From positions 1 to 41,735 of the forward strand of contig JBKEDF010000042.1 of assembly GCA_047975325.1 (NCBI GenBank): a stretch of 41,735 bases of DNA. The letters are read 5' to 3'. Shown piece by piece: positions 7,967-16,730 of the stretch. Numbering within the stretch: position 1 is the first letter of the stretch; each line of letters starts with the position of its first letter. The notes beneath the pieces were generated by a model. That model saw only the letters and a list, made by a program, of their open reading frames with translations, had not been told where the DNA came from and searched no databases. The DNA is from JBKEDF01 sp047975325. Lineage in GTDB: Bacteria > Pseudomonadota > Alphaproteobacteria > Rhodobacterales > Rhodobacteraceae. A program made the position numbers and the translations under genes.

Positions 7967-8653
7967 TCATGTCTGAAGGACAATGGGGATCAGTACCTCC
8001 GGCTCAATCACCTGAACGCCCGGCAGGCCGGATTTCAACGCGCCTGCATCCTGTTCAAGCAAGGGGAAGGTACGGTAGTGACAGGGGATGACTGTCTTGA
8101 AGTTGAAATATTTCCTTGCGGCGAAGGCTGCGCGTTTCATGTCCATGGTGAAATGCCCGCCACAGGACAGGATGCCGATATCAGGTTTGTGATATTCACC
8201 CATCCAGCCCATATCGGCCATGATATCGGTATCGCCGGAAAGGTAGATGACATGGCCTTCCCCGGCAATCATGAACCCGGCCTCCGACCCCGCAGCGGCA
8301 CCGTTAAGCGTTGAGGAATGGCAGGCATTGACCATCGTCACCTTTGCGCCGCCCAGATCGACCGTGCCACCCTTGTTGAAACCGATGTTTTCCACGCCCG
8401 CGGGGGCGTCGAAATTGGCGATCAGATCATAGATGCTGACCAGTGGCACGCCCAGTTCCGTTGCCACGGCCCCTGCATCGGCGGAATGATCGCCATGGCC
8501 GTGGGTCATCAGAACATGGGTCGTATTCGCAATTGCCTCGGCGCGGCGATTCTCGGGGAACATTGGATTGCCTGTCAACCAGGGATCAATCAGCAATACC
8601 GCATCTTCGATTTCGATGCGAAAGCCGGAATGGCCAAGCCAGGTAATCTGCAT
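7967..8653 (-). CDS. Metallo-beta-lactamase-fold hydrolase, UPF0173 family
   Basis: A 228-residue protein. HGHGDHS is the di-zinc motif of the metallo-beta-lactamase fold; NACHSST and SGDTD supply the later ligands. The length and the opening QITWLGHSGF fit the UPF0173 (YtkL-like) group, whose substrates are unknown. Of two in-frame ATGs the second (8653) is preferred because a GGAG lies six bases before it; the first (8665) has no ribosome binding site. It is 22 bp downstream of the LysR gene on the same strand and may be cotranscribed with it. Confidence 0.88.
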   Translation of the reverse strand: MQITWLGHSGFRIEIEDAVLLIDPWLTGNPMFPENRRAEAIANTTHVLMTHGHGDHSADAGAVATELGVPLVSIYDLIANFDAPAGVENIGFNKGGTVDLGGAKVTMVNACHSSTLNGAAAGSEAGFMIAGEGHVIYLSGDTDIMADMGWMGEYHKPDIGILSCGGHFTMDMKRAAFAARKYFNFKTVIPCHYRTFPLLEQDAGALKSGLPGVQVIEPEVLIPIVLQT

Positions 8654-8675
8654 GGGGGTCTCCATTTTCGTTGAT

Positions 8676-9608
8676 TCAGGCCGCGAGGGTCAGGTTGGCC
8701 ACGGCGGCGGCCATATCCGCCTTGCAGCGCGTGATGATGAAATCGAGGAACAGCCGGATTTTCGGGTCGCGCAGCCGCCGGTGCTGGGTCAGGCAGGAAA
8801 GCTGCGTCGGCAGGGGCGGGGTTGCCGTGGCCACGGGGATCAGCTGGCCGCTTCGCAGATAACTTGCCACTTCGAATACGGGTTTCATCACGATGCCGCG
8901 CCCATCCAGCGCCCAGCCCGTCAACACATCGCCGTCATCCGTCTCAAAGGGGCCGGATATATCAAAACGGCGGGGGCCGTCCGGGGTTTGCAAGGCCCAC
9001 TGAAATTCCACCGCGCCGGGAAACCGCAAGCTCAGGCAATCGTGGTCATCCGCAATCAATGCATCGCCGTCAGCAGGCAAGCCCCGCCGCGCGATATAAT
9101 CCGGTGAGGCACAAAGAACGCGCGGGTATTCGGCGATGAGCCGCATCTTCAGTGCCGAATCCTCCAGGGGTCCGAGGTGAAAGGCAACATCAAGCCCTTC
9201 TGCCGTCATATCGACCTTGCGATCGGAAAGGCGCAATCGCAGGTCGATCATCGGATATTCATCCTTGAAGGCGGGCAGATGCGGCGCGATGTAACGTCGT
9301 CCGACACCCAGCGGGGCGGCGACCATGATCGTCCCGCGCGGGTTTTGCGTGGCATCCATGACTGCCGCTTCGGCATCGTCGATTGCGGAAAGCACCTTAT
9401 GGGCCCCGTCATAAAATATCCTGCCGCTTTCGGTGGCCTGCAGGGATCGCGTCGTGCGATTGAAAAGACGCACCCCCAGATGTTTTTCAAGCTCCGATAT
9501 CCGTGAGGAAGCCACTGCTGCCGAGACCCGTTGATCCCGCGCTGCCGCGCTCATGCTGCCCAGTTCATAGACGCGGACAAACATCTTGAGCGTCTGCACA
9601 TAAGACAT
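8676..9608 (-). CDS. LysR-family transcriptional regulator
   Basis: A 310-residue protein. Residues 1-60 form the LysR winged helix-turn-helix (SAAARDQRVS, LEKHLGVRLFNRTTRS). The rest is a periplasmic-binding-protein-like effector domain typical of the CrgA-type subgroup. The start at 9608 is decided by the ribosome binding site: GGAGG (9615-9619) is 6 nt before this ATG but directly abuts the ATG at 9614. It is divergent from puuD across about 118 bp that contain a direct repeat, so control of puuD is a reasonable inference. The effector is not known; urate or another purine is possible. Confidence 0.9.
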   Translation of the reverse strand: MSYVQTLKMFVRVYELGSMSAAARDQRVSAAVASSRISELEKHLGVRLFNRTTRSLQATESGRIFYDGAHKVLSAIDDAEAAVMDATQNPRGTIMVAAPLGVGRRYIAPHLPAFKDEYPMIDLRLRLSDRKVDMTAEGLDVAFHLGPLEDSALKMRLIAEYPRVLCASPDYIARRGLPADGDALIADDHDCLSLRFPGAVEFQWALQTPDGPRRFDISGPFETDDGDVLTGWALDGRGIVMKPVFEVASYLRSGQLIPVATATPPLPTQLSCLTQHRRLRDPKIRLFLDFIITRCKADMAAAVANLTLAA

Positions 9609-9637
9609 CGACATCCTCCGGTTGCCATTATTCGGCT

Positions 9638-9663
9638 GTATTTGAAAGTGATCTCGTATTTGA
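9638..9663. promoter_or_regulatory. Direct repeat GTATTTGA x2 in the lysR-puuD intergenic region
   Basis: GTATTTGA occurs at 9638-9645 and again at 9656-9663, an 18-bp period. The repeat lies just upstream of the puuD -35 candidate. Position and spacing suit a regulator binding two adjacent sites, plausibly the divergent LysR protein, but it is not the classical inverted T-N11-A form. Confidence 0.4.
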
Positions 9664-9667
9664 TGGA

Positions 9668-9695
9668 TTAACAGAAAGGTTCCGTTCGGTATAGC
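9668..9695 (+). promoter_or_regulatory. Candidate puuD promoter
   Basis: TTAACA (9668-9673) and TATAGC (9690-9695) are separated by 16 bp, matching sigma70-type consensus at 5 and 4 of 6 positions. A start near 9702 would leave a leader of about 25 nt carrying the GGAGG site. Confidence 0.45.
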
Positions 9696-9726
9696 CTGCC
9701 GGTGAAACTAGTGGCGGAGGGGCGCG

Positions 9727-10980
9727 ATGGAACAGGCCTTGGATTGGGTCATCTTGTGGGAATGGGCTGAACTCGCCACCCGCTGGACCCATGTGATTAC
9801 CGCGATTGCCTGGATCGGTTCGTCCTTCTATTTTATCGCGCTGGATCTTGGCTTGCATCGCGACCGCAACCTTGCTTCCGGTGCGGATGGGGAGGAATGG
9901 CAGGTCCATGGCGGGGGCTTTTACCATATCCAGAAATATCTGGTTGCGCCCGAGACCATGCCCGATCACCTCGTCTGGTTCAAATGGGAAAGCTATTTCA
10001 CCTGGATCTCGGGTTTTGTGCTGCTGGTGATGCTCTATTACATGGGGGCGGAACTTTACCTTGTCGATCCCGAGGTGGCCGATCTGGCTGTCTGGCAGGC
10101 CGTGCTGATTTCGCTTGCATCGCTGGGGTTCGGCTGGCTCGTCTATGACTGGATCTGCAAGACGCGGTTCGGGGATGACAACACCCGGCTGATGCTGTTT
10201 CTTTATGTGCTGCTGGTTGCCATGAGCTGGGGTTATACGCAGGTCTTTTCGGGACGCGCTGCGTTGCTGCATCTGGGGGCTTTCACTGCCACCATCATGA
10301 CGGCGAACGTATTTTTCATCATCATGCCGAATCAGGGTGTTGTGGTGGATGATCTGAAGGCCGGGCGGAAGCCGGACCCTAAATATGGCAAGATCGCCAA
10401 GCAACGCAGCACGCATAACAATTACCTTACGCTGCCGGTATTGTTCCTGATGCTGTCCAACCATTACCCAATGGTTTTTGCATCACAATATAACTGGCTG
10501 ATCGCCGCGCTGATCTTTCTGATGGGGGTCACGATCCGGCACTATTTCAACACCACCCATGCCCGCAAGGGATCCCCCACATGGACGTGGCTTGCAACGG
10601 TGCTTCTGTTTTTGATCGTGGCCTGGCTTTCCGCGATTCCCCGTGCCGATGAGGTGGTCGAGGAAGAACAAACCGCCCTGACATCGCAGGGATTGCGCCA
10701 TGCCTCGGCCGAGGGGTTTGATGAGGTGACCGATATTGTTCTGGGGCGTTGTTCAATGTGTCATGCGGCGGAACCCTATTGGGAGGGGATCTACTGGGCG
10801 CCCAAGGGCGTTGTACTGGAAACGCCCCAGCAGATCGCGAATGAGGCACGGCGGATCTACCTGCAATCCGGGGTGAGCCATGCCATGCCACCGGGAAACC
10901 TTTCCTTCATGGAACCACAGGAACGCGCGGCTATCGTGCGCTGGTTCAATCAGACGGGGAAAGGGGGGACGGGGCTTTGA
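9727..10980 (+). CDS. puuD: Urate hydroxylase PuuD (membrane protein with C-terminal cytochrome c domain)
   Basis: A 417-residue protein. The N-terminal ~310 residues hold about eight to nine hydrophobic helices typical of the PuuD family (ITAIAWIGSSFYF, HGGGFY). The C-terminal ~85 residues form a cytochrome c domain with the haem motif C342-S-M-C345-H346 and a distal Met candidate in SHAMPPGN. PuuD oxidises urate to 5-hydroxyisourate and passes electrons to the respiratory chain instead of O2, the first committed step from urate toward allantoin. GGAGG lies 7 nt before the start codon. The rest of the purine pathway is not in this window. Confidence 0.92.
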   Translation: MEQALDWVILWEWAELATRWTHVITAIAWIGSSFYFIALDLGLHRDRNLASGADGEEWQVHGGGFYHIQKYLVAPETMPDHLVWFKWESYFTWISGFVLLVMLYYMGAELYLVDPEVADLAVWQAVLISLASLGFGWLVYDWICKTRFGDDNTRLMLFLYVLLVAMSWGYTQVFSGRAALLHLGAFTATIMTANVFFIIMPNQGVVVDDLKAGRKPDPKYGKIAKQRSTHNNYLTLPVLFLMLSNHYPMVFASQYNWLIAALIFLMGVTIRHYFNTTHARKGSPTWTWLATVLLFLIVAWLSAIPRADEVVEEEQTALTSQGLRHASAEGFDEVTDIVLGRCSMCHAAEPYWEGIYWAPKGVVLETPQQIANEARRIYLQSGVSHAMPPGNLSFMEPQERAAIVRWFNQTGKGGTGL

Positions 10981-11013
10981 CCCCTTCCCGGTGTGGATAG
11001 CCGGCCTTTGGGG

Positions 11014-11805
11014 TTATCCCGTCTTCCGGCTTGCCGCGAGGTTGGACAGCGCAAACCCCATTGTTGCTGCAGCAATGATCGATGGCCCGGCAGGTGTATC
11101 AAGTTGCAGCGACATCCAGAGCCCGCCAAGGCTTGCCCCCGCACCGATCAGGATTGCCATCGCCGCCATCGTTTCGGGGCTGCGGGACAACCCGCGCGCG
11201 GCGGCAGCCGGAATGATCAGCATCGCCGCGATCAGCAATGCGCCGACGATCTTGATCGCAACTGCCACAACCACGGCCAATGCCAGTGTGAGAACCAGCC
11301 TTTCGCGATTGGGGTTGAAGCCCGCCGCATGGGCCAGCTCTTCGCTGAGCGTGGCGGTCAGAAGCGCCTGCCAGCGCCAGAACATGAGGATCATGACAAC
11401 CGCCGAACCACCCCAGATCCAACCGAGATCGCTACGGGAAATTGCCAATATATCCCCGAAGAGCAGCGCCGAAAGATCCACCCGCATGCCGGGCAGGAAG
11501 CTTGCGGCGACAAGGCCGAAGGCGAGCGCGGAATGGGCCATGACGCCGAGCGTGGTATCCATGGCCAGACCACGCGCAGCCAGGGTGGAAACCAGACCTG
11601 CCGCAGCCATCGCAACCAGCAGAACGCCCAGACCGACAGGCAGGTTCATGGCGAGCGCAAGCGCCACTCCCAGAATGGCCGCATGACTGGTGGCATCGCC
11701 AAAATAGGCCATCCGCCGCCAAACCACCATTGCCCCCAAAGGGCCGGTCGCCAGTGAAAGGCCAACCCCGGCAAGTGCGGCACGGATCAGGAAATCGTCA
11801 AACAT
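11014..11805 (-). CDS. znuB: Zinc ABC transporter permease ZnuB
   Basis: A 263-residue ABC-3 family membrane protein with eight or so hydrophobic helices. MAYFGDATSHAAILG is the family's signature loop. It forms the membrane channel of the ZnuABC zinc importer in the inner membrane. The ATG at 11805 overlaps the 3' end of znuC by 8 bp; longer in-frame N-termini read through the znuC coding region and are not credible. Last gene of the zur-znuC-znuB operon and convergent with puuD. Confidence 0.92.
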   Translation of the reverse strand: MFDDFLIRAALAGVGLSLATGPLGAMVVWRRMAYFGDATSHAAILGVALALAMNLPVGLGVLLVAMAAAGLVSTLAARGLAMDTTLGVMAHSALAFGLVAASFLPGMRVDLSALLFGDILAISRSDLGWIWGGSAVVMILMFWRWQALLTATLSEELAHAAGFNPNRERLVLTLALAVVVAVAIKIVGALLIAAMLIIPAAAARGLSRSPETMAAMAILIGAGASLGGLWMSLQLDTPAGPSIIAAATMGFALSNLAASRKTG

Positions 11806-12568
11806 GATGGCCCTCATGGTCATGTCCGCAGGTTGCATCATGTTGATGGCCCAGACCGAGGTCATGCGCGTGATCGTGATCATGACGATAAAGCGCAAGG
11901 GTGCCCTGTGTGCCGTAACCGAAAAGCGCACGATATTCCGGGGCGTCACGGACGATCTGGGGGGATCCCTCGCAGCAGATATGGCCATTCAGGCAGATCA
12001 CCCGATCCGAGGCGGCCATGACCACATGCAGATCATGGCTGACCATCAGGATGGCGGCGCCTGTTTCATGGCGGACCTCCTCGATCAATTGGTAAAACGC
12101 GGCTTCTCCGGATTGGTCAAGCCCCTGCGTGGGTTCATCCAGAACCAGGATTTCCGGCCGGTTCAGCAGTGCCCTTGCCAGCAATACCCGCTGGAACTGT
12201 CCACCCGACAGGGCCACGAGCTGTTGCCCGGCGGTGTTGTCGACACCGCAGCGTGACAGGACGGCCATTGCCTCATCATCGCCGACCGAATGGGGCAGTG
12301 ACAGAAAACGCCGTGTTGTCATTGGCAGGCTCCGGTCGATCTGCAATCGTTGCGGGACATAGCCCAGCCGCAGCCCTGCCTTGCGCAATACGCGGCCCGC
12401 GCCGGGTTTCTGAATGCCAAGCAACATTCGCAGCAGGGTTGATTTTCCCGAACCGTTCGGCCCGACAATGGTGACGATTTCGCCCGGCGCAATGTTCAGC
12501 GTGACATCGCGCAATACCTCCGTCGTACCGAAACGGATGGCAAGATCTTGCGCGGAAATCAGGTTCAT
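11798..12568 (-). CDS. znuC: Zinc ABC transporter ATP-binding protein ZnuC with His-rich tail
   Basis: A 256-residue ABC ATPase. Walker A is GPNGSGKS, the signature is LSGGQFQRV, and Walker B is ILVLDEPTQGLD. It powers zinc import with ZnuB. The last ~30 residues carry about ten His, often as HDHDH or GHDHEGHH, plus one Cys: a probable zinc-binding or zinc-sensing tail (inference). The start at 12568 has GGGAGG upstream and overlaps the zur stop codon as ATGA, so translation is coupled to zur. Confidence 0.92.
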   Translation of the reverse strand: MNLISAQDLAIRFGTTEVLRDVTLNIAPGEIVTIVGPNGSGKSTLLRMLLGIQKPGAGRVLRKAGLRLGYVPQRLQIDRSLPMTTRRFLSLPHSVGDDEAMAVLSRCGVDNTAGQQLVALSGGQFQRVLLARALLNRPEILVLDEPTQGLDQSGEAAFYQLIEEVRHETGAAILMVSHDLHVVMAASDRVICLNGHICCEGSPQIVRDAPEYRALFGYGTQGTLALYRHDHDHAHDLGLGHQHDATCGHDHEGHHV

Positions 12569-13065
12569 GCTGCCTCCCGGCAGATGGGGCACAGGCCGAG
12601 TGCCTCAATATTGCAGCGTTCAACGGCAAACCCGGTGGCGATGGCGGCTTTTTCCAACGCCTGACGAACGGGGGCGGCGGCGGTTTCGGCGACCGCCTTG
12701 CAGCTTCGGCAGATCAGAAAGACGGGGGCGTGATCTTCGCCGGTATGACGGCAGGCCGTGAAGGCATTGAGCCGCCGTACCCGATGGGCAAGACCCTGAT
12801 CCACCAGAAATTCCAGTGCACGATAAGCCACCGGTGGCTGTTTGCCGAAACCCGATTCGGCAAGCTTGTCCAGAACCTCGTAAGCGCCAAGGGCACGATG
12901 TTCCTGCAGCAGGATTTCCAATGTGCGGCGGCGGACGGGGGTAAGGCGGACCTGTCGGTCGGATAGCAGCGCTTTGGCCCGTGCAAGGCCTTCATCTGCG
13001 CATCGGTGGTGATCGTGATCGGCAAAGGCAGGATCGTGATGGGATGTGTCGGGACGGCCCGGCAT
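12565..13065 (-). CDS. zur: Zinc uptake regulator Zur (Fur family)
   Basis: A 166-residue Fur-family repressor. The N-terminus is His-rich (DHDHHRC). The winged helix region spans ~35-95 (LTPVRRRTLEILL, AYEVLDKL, PPVAYRALEFL). The C-terminal half has the structural zinc Cys pairs CRSC and CPIC. With Zn bound, Zur represses zinc import genes. The ATG at 13065 has AAGGAG 6 nt upstream; the longer reading frame would start beyond the operator and is rejected. First gene of zur-znuCB, divergent from znuA. Confidence 0.93.
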   Translation of the reverse strand: MPGRPDTSHHDPAFADHDHHRCADEGLARAKALLSDRQVRLTPVRRRTLEILLQEHRALGAYEVLDKLAESGFGKQPPVAYRALEFLVDQGLAHRVRRLNAFTACRHTGEDHAPVFLICRSCKAVAETAAAPVRQALEKAAIATGFAVERCNIEALGLCPICREAA

Positions 13066-13074
13066 GATGGCTCC

Positions 13075-13104
13075 TTGACTTGTTATGATATAACATAATA
13101 GATA
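13075..13104. promoter_or_regulatory. Zur operator between zur and znuA, overlapping the znuA promoter
   Basis: TGTTATGATATAACA at 13081-13095 is an inverted repeat (TGTTAT and ATAACA around a 3-bp centre), matching the AT-rich Zur box form known for alphaproteobacteria. A plus-strand -35-like TTGACT sits at 13075-13080, so the operator occupies the promoter spacer. The single site can explain joint control of zur-znuCB and znuA. Confidence 0.8.
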
Positions 13105-13132
13105 GGCGCTCACTATAAGTCCAGAGGTCATC

Positions 13133-14104
13133 ATGCGCCATATTCTTCTGCCCTTCACGGCAGGTTGCCTTCTTTCCAGTCCCGTCATTGCGGAGGTGCC
13201 ACGTGTCGTAACAGATATTCCACCCGTGCATTCGCTGGTTGCAATGGTTATGGGCGATCTGGGCGAACCCTATTTAGTGATGGACCGGGGGGGCAATGCG
13301 CATTCGGTTCAGCTCCGCCCCTCGCAGGCGCGACATCTGGCCGAGGCGGATCTTGCGATCTGGATGGGCGAGGGGATGAGCCCCTGGATGGGCCGTGCCC
13401 TTGCGGGGGTATCCACCGCTCGGCCACTGGAACTGCCAACAATCGAAGACACCTATTTGCGGGCTTTTTCCGAACCCGGGGGCCATGACGATCATGACGA
13501 TCATGATGATACCCATGAAGGGCATGATCATGCGGCGGATAATCACGCGGATGAGGATGACGATGGCGATCACGACCATTTCGGTCAGGACCCGCATAGC
13601 TGGCTTGATCCTGCAAATGCAATCCTCTGGTTGCCTGCCATTGCGCGGGATCTTGGCGATCTGGACTCGGAAAACGCTGAAAAATATATGGAAAATGCCC
13701 GGGCCGCAGCGGAACGCCTTGCAGATCTTGATGATGAACTGGCGGTGGAACTGGAACCGGTAATGGCCATGCCTTTCGTGCTGTCGCATGATGCGCTGGG
13801 ATATTTTTCCGATCATTACGGGCTGACCTTTGCCGGCGCGGTGCGGCTTGGCGATGCGACCGCCCCCGGTGCGGCAAGACTGGTGCAGATCCGGGCGGAA
13901 CTGGAAGCAGGCGGCGTTATCTGTGCCTTTTCCGAAATCGGTCATGATCCCGAACCGATTGTGCAGCTTGTTGATGGGACAAATGTCCGTATGGGGGGGG
14001 AGCTTGACCCGGCGGGGGTCTCGTTCACGCCGGGGGCTGACCTTTACCCGGAACTGCTGCGCAAGATTGCGGGAGTTCTGACAACCTGCCTGAAAGAGGG
14101 TTGA
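13133..14104 (+). CDS. znuA: Zinc ABC transporter periplasmic binding protein ZnuA
   Basis: A 323-residue cluster A-I metal-binding protein. A Sec signal peptide covers ~1-20 (cleavage near VIAEV). Metal ligand candidates are in PPVHSLV, GNAHSVQ and LSHDALGYF. Between ~115 and 150 there is a long His/Asp-rich loop, the hallmark of zinc-specific ZnuA. It captures Zn2+ in the periplasm and delivers it to ZnuBC. AGAGG lies upstream of the ATG. A run of eight G at 13985-13992 encodes part of MGGEL near the 3' end. Confidence 0.93.
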   Translation: MRHILLPFTAGCLLSSPVIAEVPRVVTDIPPVHSLVAMVMGDLGEPYLVMDRGGNAHSVQLRPSQARHLAEADLAIWMGEGMSPWMGRALAGVSTARPLELPTIEDTYLRAFSEPGGHDDHDDHDDTHEGHDHAADNHADEDDDGDHDHFGQDPHSWLDPANAILWLPAIARDLGDLDSENAEKYMENARAAAERLADLDDELAVELEPVMAMPFVLSHDALGYFSDHYGLTFAGAVRLGDATAPGAARLVQIRAELEAGGVICAFSEIGHDPEPIVQLVDGTNVRMGGELDPAGVSFTPGADLYPELLRKIAGVLTTCLKEG

Positions 14105-14158
14105 GATGACTTGACCCGAAAGCCGGCCTGCGCCACCCAAGGGGAAAGGGAGGCTGCG

Positions 14159-15115
14159 ATGATCCGTGATTTTGGCACAAGCTCGGATGGCCATGAGGTC
14201 AGGGAGGTTACGCTGGAGGGCAGAGGCCTCCGGGTGAAGCTGCTGACACTTGGTGCCGCACTGCGTTCCCTCCGGCTGGAGGGGGTGGGTCATGACCTGA
14301 CCCAAGGCATCGGTCAGATCGGGGATATCGACAATGGCATGGGGTTTCATGGTGTGATCGTTGGTCCGGTGGCCAATCGGATCAACGGCGGGCAGGCGAA
14401 GGTGGCAGGAAAGATCTGTCGGTTTGATACAGACAGGGAACCGGGTGTGACGCTTCATTCCGGCGCTACCGGATTACATCGGCAAAACTGGGAAATCGTG
14501 GAGGCATCGGAACAGTCGGTTCTTTTCCGTGTGGATCTGCCCGATGGTCTGGGTGGGTTTCCGGGTAACCGGCATGTCAGTGCATGTTATACTCTTTCGG
14601 GGCCAAAGACTTTGCGTCTGGACCTGACGATGATCACCGATGCGCCGACACTCGCCAATCTGGCGCATCATGGATATTGGACGCTTGATGGCCGGCATGA
14701 TCTGACGGGGCATCGGTTGCGGATCGCGGCAAGCGGGATTACCGAAACCGATGAGCGGCTGATCCCGACCGGACGGATCCTGTCGGTTACGGATACGGCC
14801 TATGATTTTCGAAAGATGCGGCTGATTGATCCGGGGCAGCCGCCGCTCGATACCAATTTCTGCCTTGCCACTGCGCGTCGGACGATGCGGGATGTGCTCT
14901 GGCTTGAGGGGGCCGGCGGGGTGACGATGGTGCTGGCCACGACCGAACCGGGATTGCAGATCTACGATCAGCGCCCGGGCTATGCGGCTTTGGCGATTGA
15001 ACCGCAATTCTGGCCCGATGCGCCAAACCACCCGGGTTTCCCGCCGATCCTGTTGCAGCCTGGCCAGGACTGGCGTCAAAGCACCGAATGGCGCTTTGAT
15101 GTTCCCGCGCTATAG
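14159..15115 (+). CDS. galM: Aldose 1-epimerase (galactose mutarotase)
   Basis: A 318-residue galactose mutarotase-like protein. PVANRINGG and LHSGATGLHRQNW near the N-terminus, LAHHGYWTL with the catalytic His, DTNF, and the catalytic Glu in ALAIEPQFWPDAPNHPGFP follow the GalM order. It interconverts the alpha and beta anomers of aldohexoses. The ATG at 14159 has GGGAGG 5 nt upstream; upstream in-frame codons are not conserved. It follows znuA by about 55 bp but is functionally unrelated. Confidence 0.88.
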   Translation: MIRDFGTSSDGHEVREVTLEGRGLRVKLLTLGAALRSLRLEGVGHDLTQGIGQIGDIDNGMGFHGVIVGPVANRINGGQAKVAGKICRFDTDREPGVTLHSGATGLHRQNWEIVEASEQSVLFRVDLPDGLGGFPGNRHVSACYTLSGPKTLRLDLTMITDAPTLANLAHHGYWTLDGRHDLTGHRLRIAASGITETDERLIPTGRILSVTDTAYDFRKMRLIDPGQPPLDTNFCLATARRTMRDVLWLEGAGGVTMVLATTEPGLQIYDQRPGYAALAIEPQFWPDAPNHPGFPPILLQPGQDWRQSTEWRFDVPAL

Positions 15116-15166
15116 GCATTTGTGGCAACACTATAGCCGATGCTGCCTCCGCCCCCTGTGGGTCGT

Positions 15167-16369
15167 TCAGGGGGAAGTCTTGCCAAGAAGTACATCCGCG
15201 ATATGGGCAGCGATGGGGATGGCAGATGTTGCCGCAGGTGATGGGGCGTTGCAGACATGCAGGCTGTGTCGTGTGGGTACGAACAGGAAATCATCGATCA
15301 GCTTGCCCGTGCGGCTGACGGCCTGGGCGCGCACGCCGGCACGATAGGGTGCAAGATCCGCGGCCGTGATCCGCGGGCAATAACGCTGCACCTTTTTCAG
15401 ATAGAGGTTTCGAAACATCGCGGAGGAAAGCTCATCCATTGCGGATCCGGCGTTGCGCGCCAGAACCTTCCAGAACCCCGGATAGGCCAGGCTGTCGATC
15501 AGATCCCTTGGCGAAATATCCGCCTTGCCATAGCCTTCGCGCTTCATTGCCAGCACGGCGGAAGGACCCACGGTAAAGCTGCCATTGATCTTGCGTGTCA
15601 GGTGCACGCCCAGAAAGGGGCGTTCGGGGTCCGGAATCGGATAGATCAGCCGGGAGACAAGATCGGGCGGCTGGTTGCGGATCAGGTAATAATCACCCCG
15701 GAAGGGCACAATACGAAAATCGATTTCCGCCCCGAAGAGCCGGGCGATTCGGTCTGATTGCAAACCTGTGCAAAATACGGCTTTTCCTGCCGAAATGGCG
15801 CCAGAAGAAGTTTGCAGCGTGATGCCCGCCTCATTTTCGTGACCACCGGTTACTGGGGTGTCCAGCCGGATTTTGCCGCCACGGGACATGAAAAGATCCG
15901 CCATTTTCCGGGCCACTTCCCCGAAATCGACAATACCCGTGCTGGGCGACCAAAGCGCACCGACCGCCGCGATATTGGGCTCCCATTGGCGGGCGTCACT
16001 GTCGCTTAGCCGTTCTATTTCAATCCTGTTGGCCTGGGCGCGGATTTCCAGCGCCTCCATGCGCGGTAATTCGGCCTCATTCGTCGCGACGATCAGCTTG
16101 CCGCAGGTTTCGGTCGGAATTTCATGTTCGGCGCAAAAGGCACGGGTGGCCGTGACGCCTGCGGCGCAGAATTTCGCCTTGTGGCTGCCCGGCGCATAAT
16201 AGACCCCGGCATGGATCACCCCGGAATTGCGCCCTGTCTGGTGAAGCGCCGGGGCGGGTTCCTTTTCCAGCAACAGGATCCGGGCATGGGGGTGCAGTTC
16301 CTGCAACCGAAGCGCTGTGGCGAGCCCCACGATCCCCCCGCCCACCAAGGTGAAATCAACCGTTTCCAT
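15167..16369 (-). CDS. lhgO: L-2-hydroxyglutarate oxidase/dehydrogenase
   Basis: A 400-residue FAD-dependent DAO-family enzyme. The dinucleotide-binding motif GGGIVGLATA is at ~8-17. QTGRNSGVIHAGVYY is characteristic of the LhgO/L2HGDH group, and the C-terminal PSPAATSA block closes the FAD site. The enzyme oxidises L-2-hydroxyglutarate to 2-oxoglutarate and feeds electrons to the membrane quinone pool. The start codon at 16369 has GGAGG 5 nt upstream and lies inside the 3' end of the DUF1850 gene (14-bp overlap). It ends the TAXI-TRAP operon, which suggests the transporter brings in a related C5 acid. A 7-bp hairpin overlaps the stop codon and may mark the transcript end. Confidence 0.9.
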   Translation of the reverse strand: METVDFTLVGGGIVGLATALRLQELHPHARILLLEKEPAPALHQTGRNSGVIHAGVYYAPGSHKAKFCAAGVTATRAFCAEHEIPTETCGKLIVATNEAELPRMEALEIRAQANRIEIERLSDSDARQWEPNIAAVGALWSPSTGIVDFGEVARKMADLFMSRGGKIRLDTPVTGGHENEAGITLQTSSGAISAGKAVFCTGLQSDRIARLFGAEIDFRIVPFRGDYYLIRNQPPDLVSRLIYPIPDPERPFLGVHLTRKINGSFTVGPSAVLAMKREGYGKADISPRDLIDSLAYPGFWKVLARNAGSAMDELSSAMFRNLYLKKVQRYCPRITAADLAPYRAGVRAQAVSRTGKLIDDFLFVPTRHSLHVCNAPSPAATSAIPIAAHIADVLLGKTSP

Positions 16370-16730
16370 CGTTACCTCCACATGGGGCGATCCGGATCGG
16401 CGCATCAGGGGTGGTCCCCAGTTCCCGGCATTCCCCGCCGCTGCACAATTGCCAGCCGCTGCCTGTCGCCCCGGAGGCGGCCAGCCGCAATTCCGGCAGG
16501 CGGCTGTCCGGTTCCCAGACCCACCAGCCATTTTCAAGGCGCGCCTCATCGGCCGGGTCCATCCCTGCGCCCGACCCTTTGATGGCCACGCGTGTCAGGA
16601 TCAGGTCCTGTCCCTCAATCGCCCAGTCTTCGCGCCATTCGATCTTTTCAACCGAATGTTCCCAGCTGAGCGAAAAGCCGGGTTGCGCCAGGGACAGCAC
16701 TGTGGCCCCAACCAGCAGGCAGCCAGTCAT
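16356..16730 (-). CDS. DUF1850 protein, accessory component of TAXI-TRAP transporters
   Basis: A 124-residue protein with an N-terminal signal or membrane segment (~1-20) and the DUF1850 core: FSLSWEHSVEKIEWREDW, then KGSGAGMDP and NGWWVW. DUF1850 genes are found almost exclusively next to fused TRAP permeases of the TAXI class; their role is unknown. The start at 16730 overlaps the permease stop codon (ATGA), and the 3' end overlaps lhgO, so all three are probably translated as a chain. Confidence 0.85.
   Translation of the reverse strand: MTGCLLVGATVLSLAQPGFSLSWEHSVEKIEWREDWAIEGQDLILTRVAIKGSGAGMDPADEARLENGWWVWEPDSRLPELRLAASGATGSGWQLCSGGECRELGTTPDAPIRIAPCGGNDGNG

Noticed and set aside
10968..10984. 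GGGG-CTTTGA-CCCC stem spanning the puuD stop codon
   Set aside because: Only four base pairs in the core and no U-tract; too weak to call a terminator.
15152..15174. Hairpin CCCCCTG/CAGGGGG at the galM-lhgO junction as a terminator
   Set aside because: No U-tract on either strand; it may still mark a processed 3' end, so it is only mentioned in the lhgO entry.
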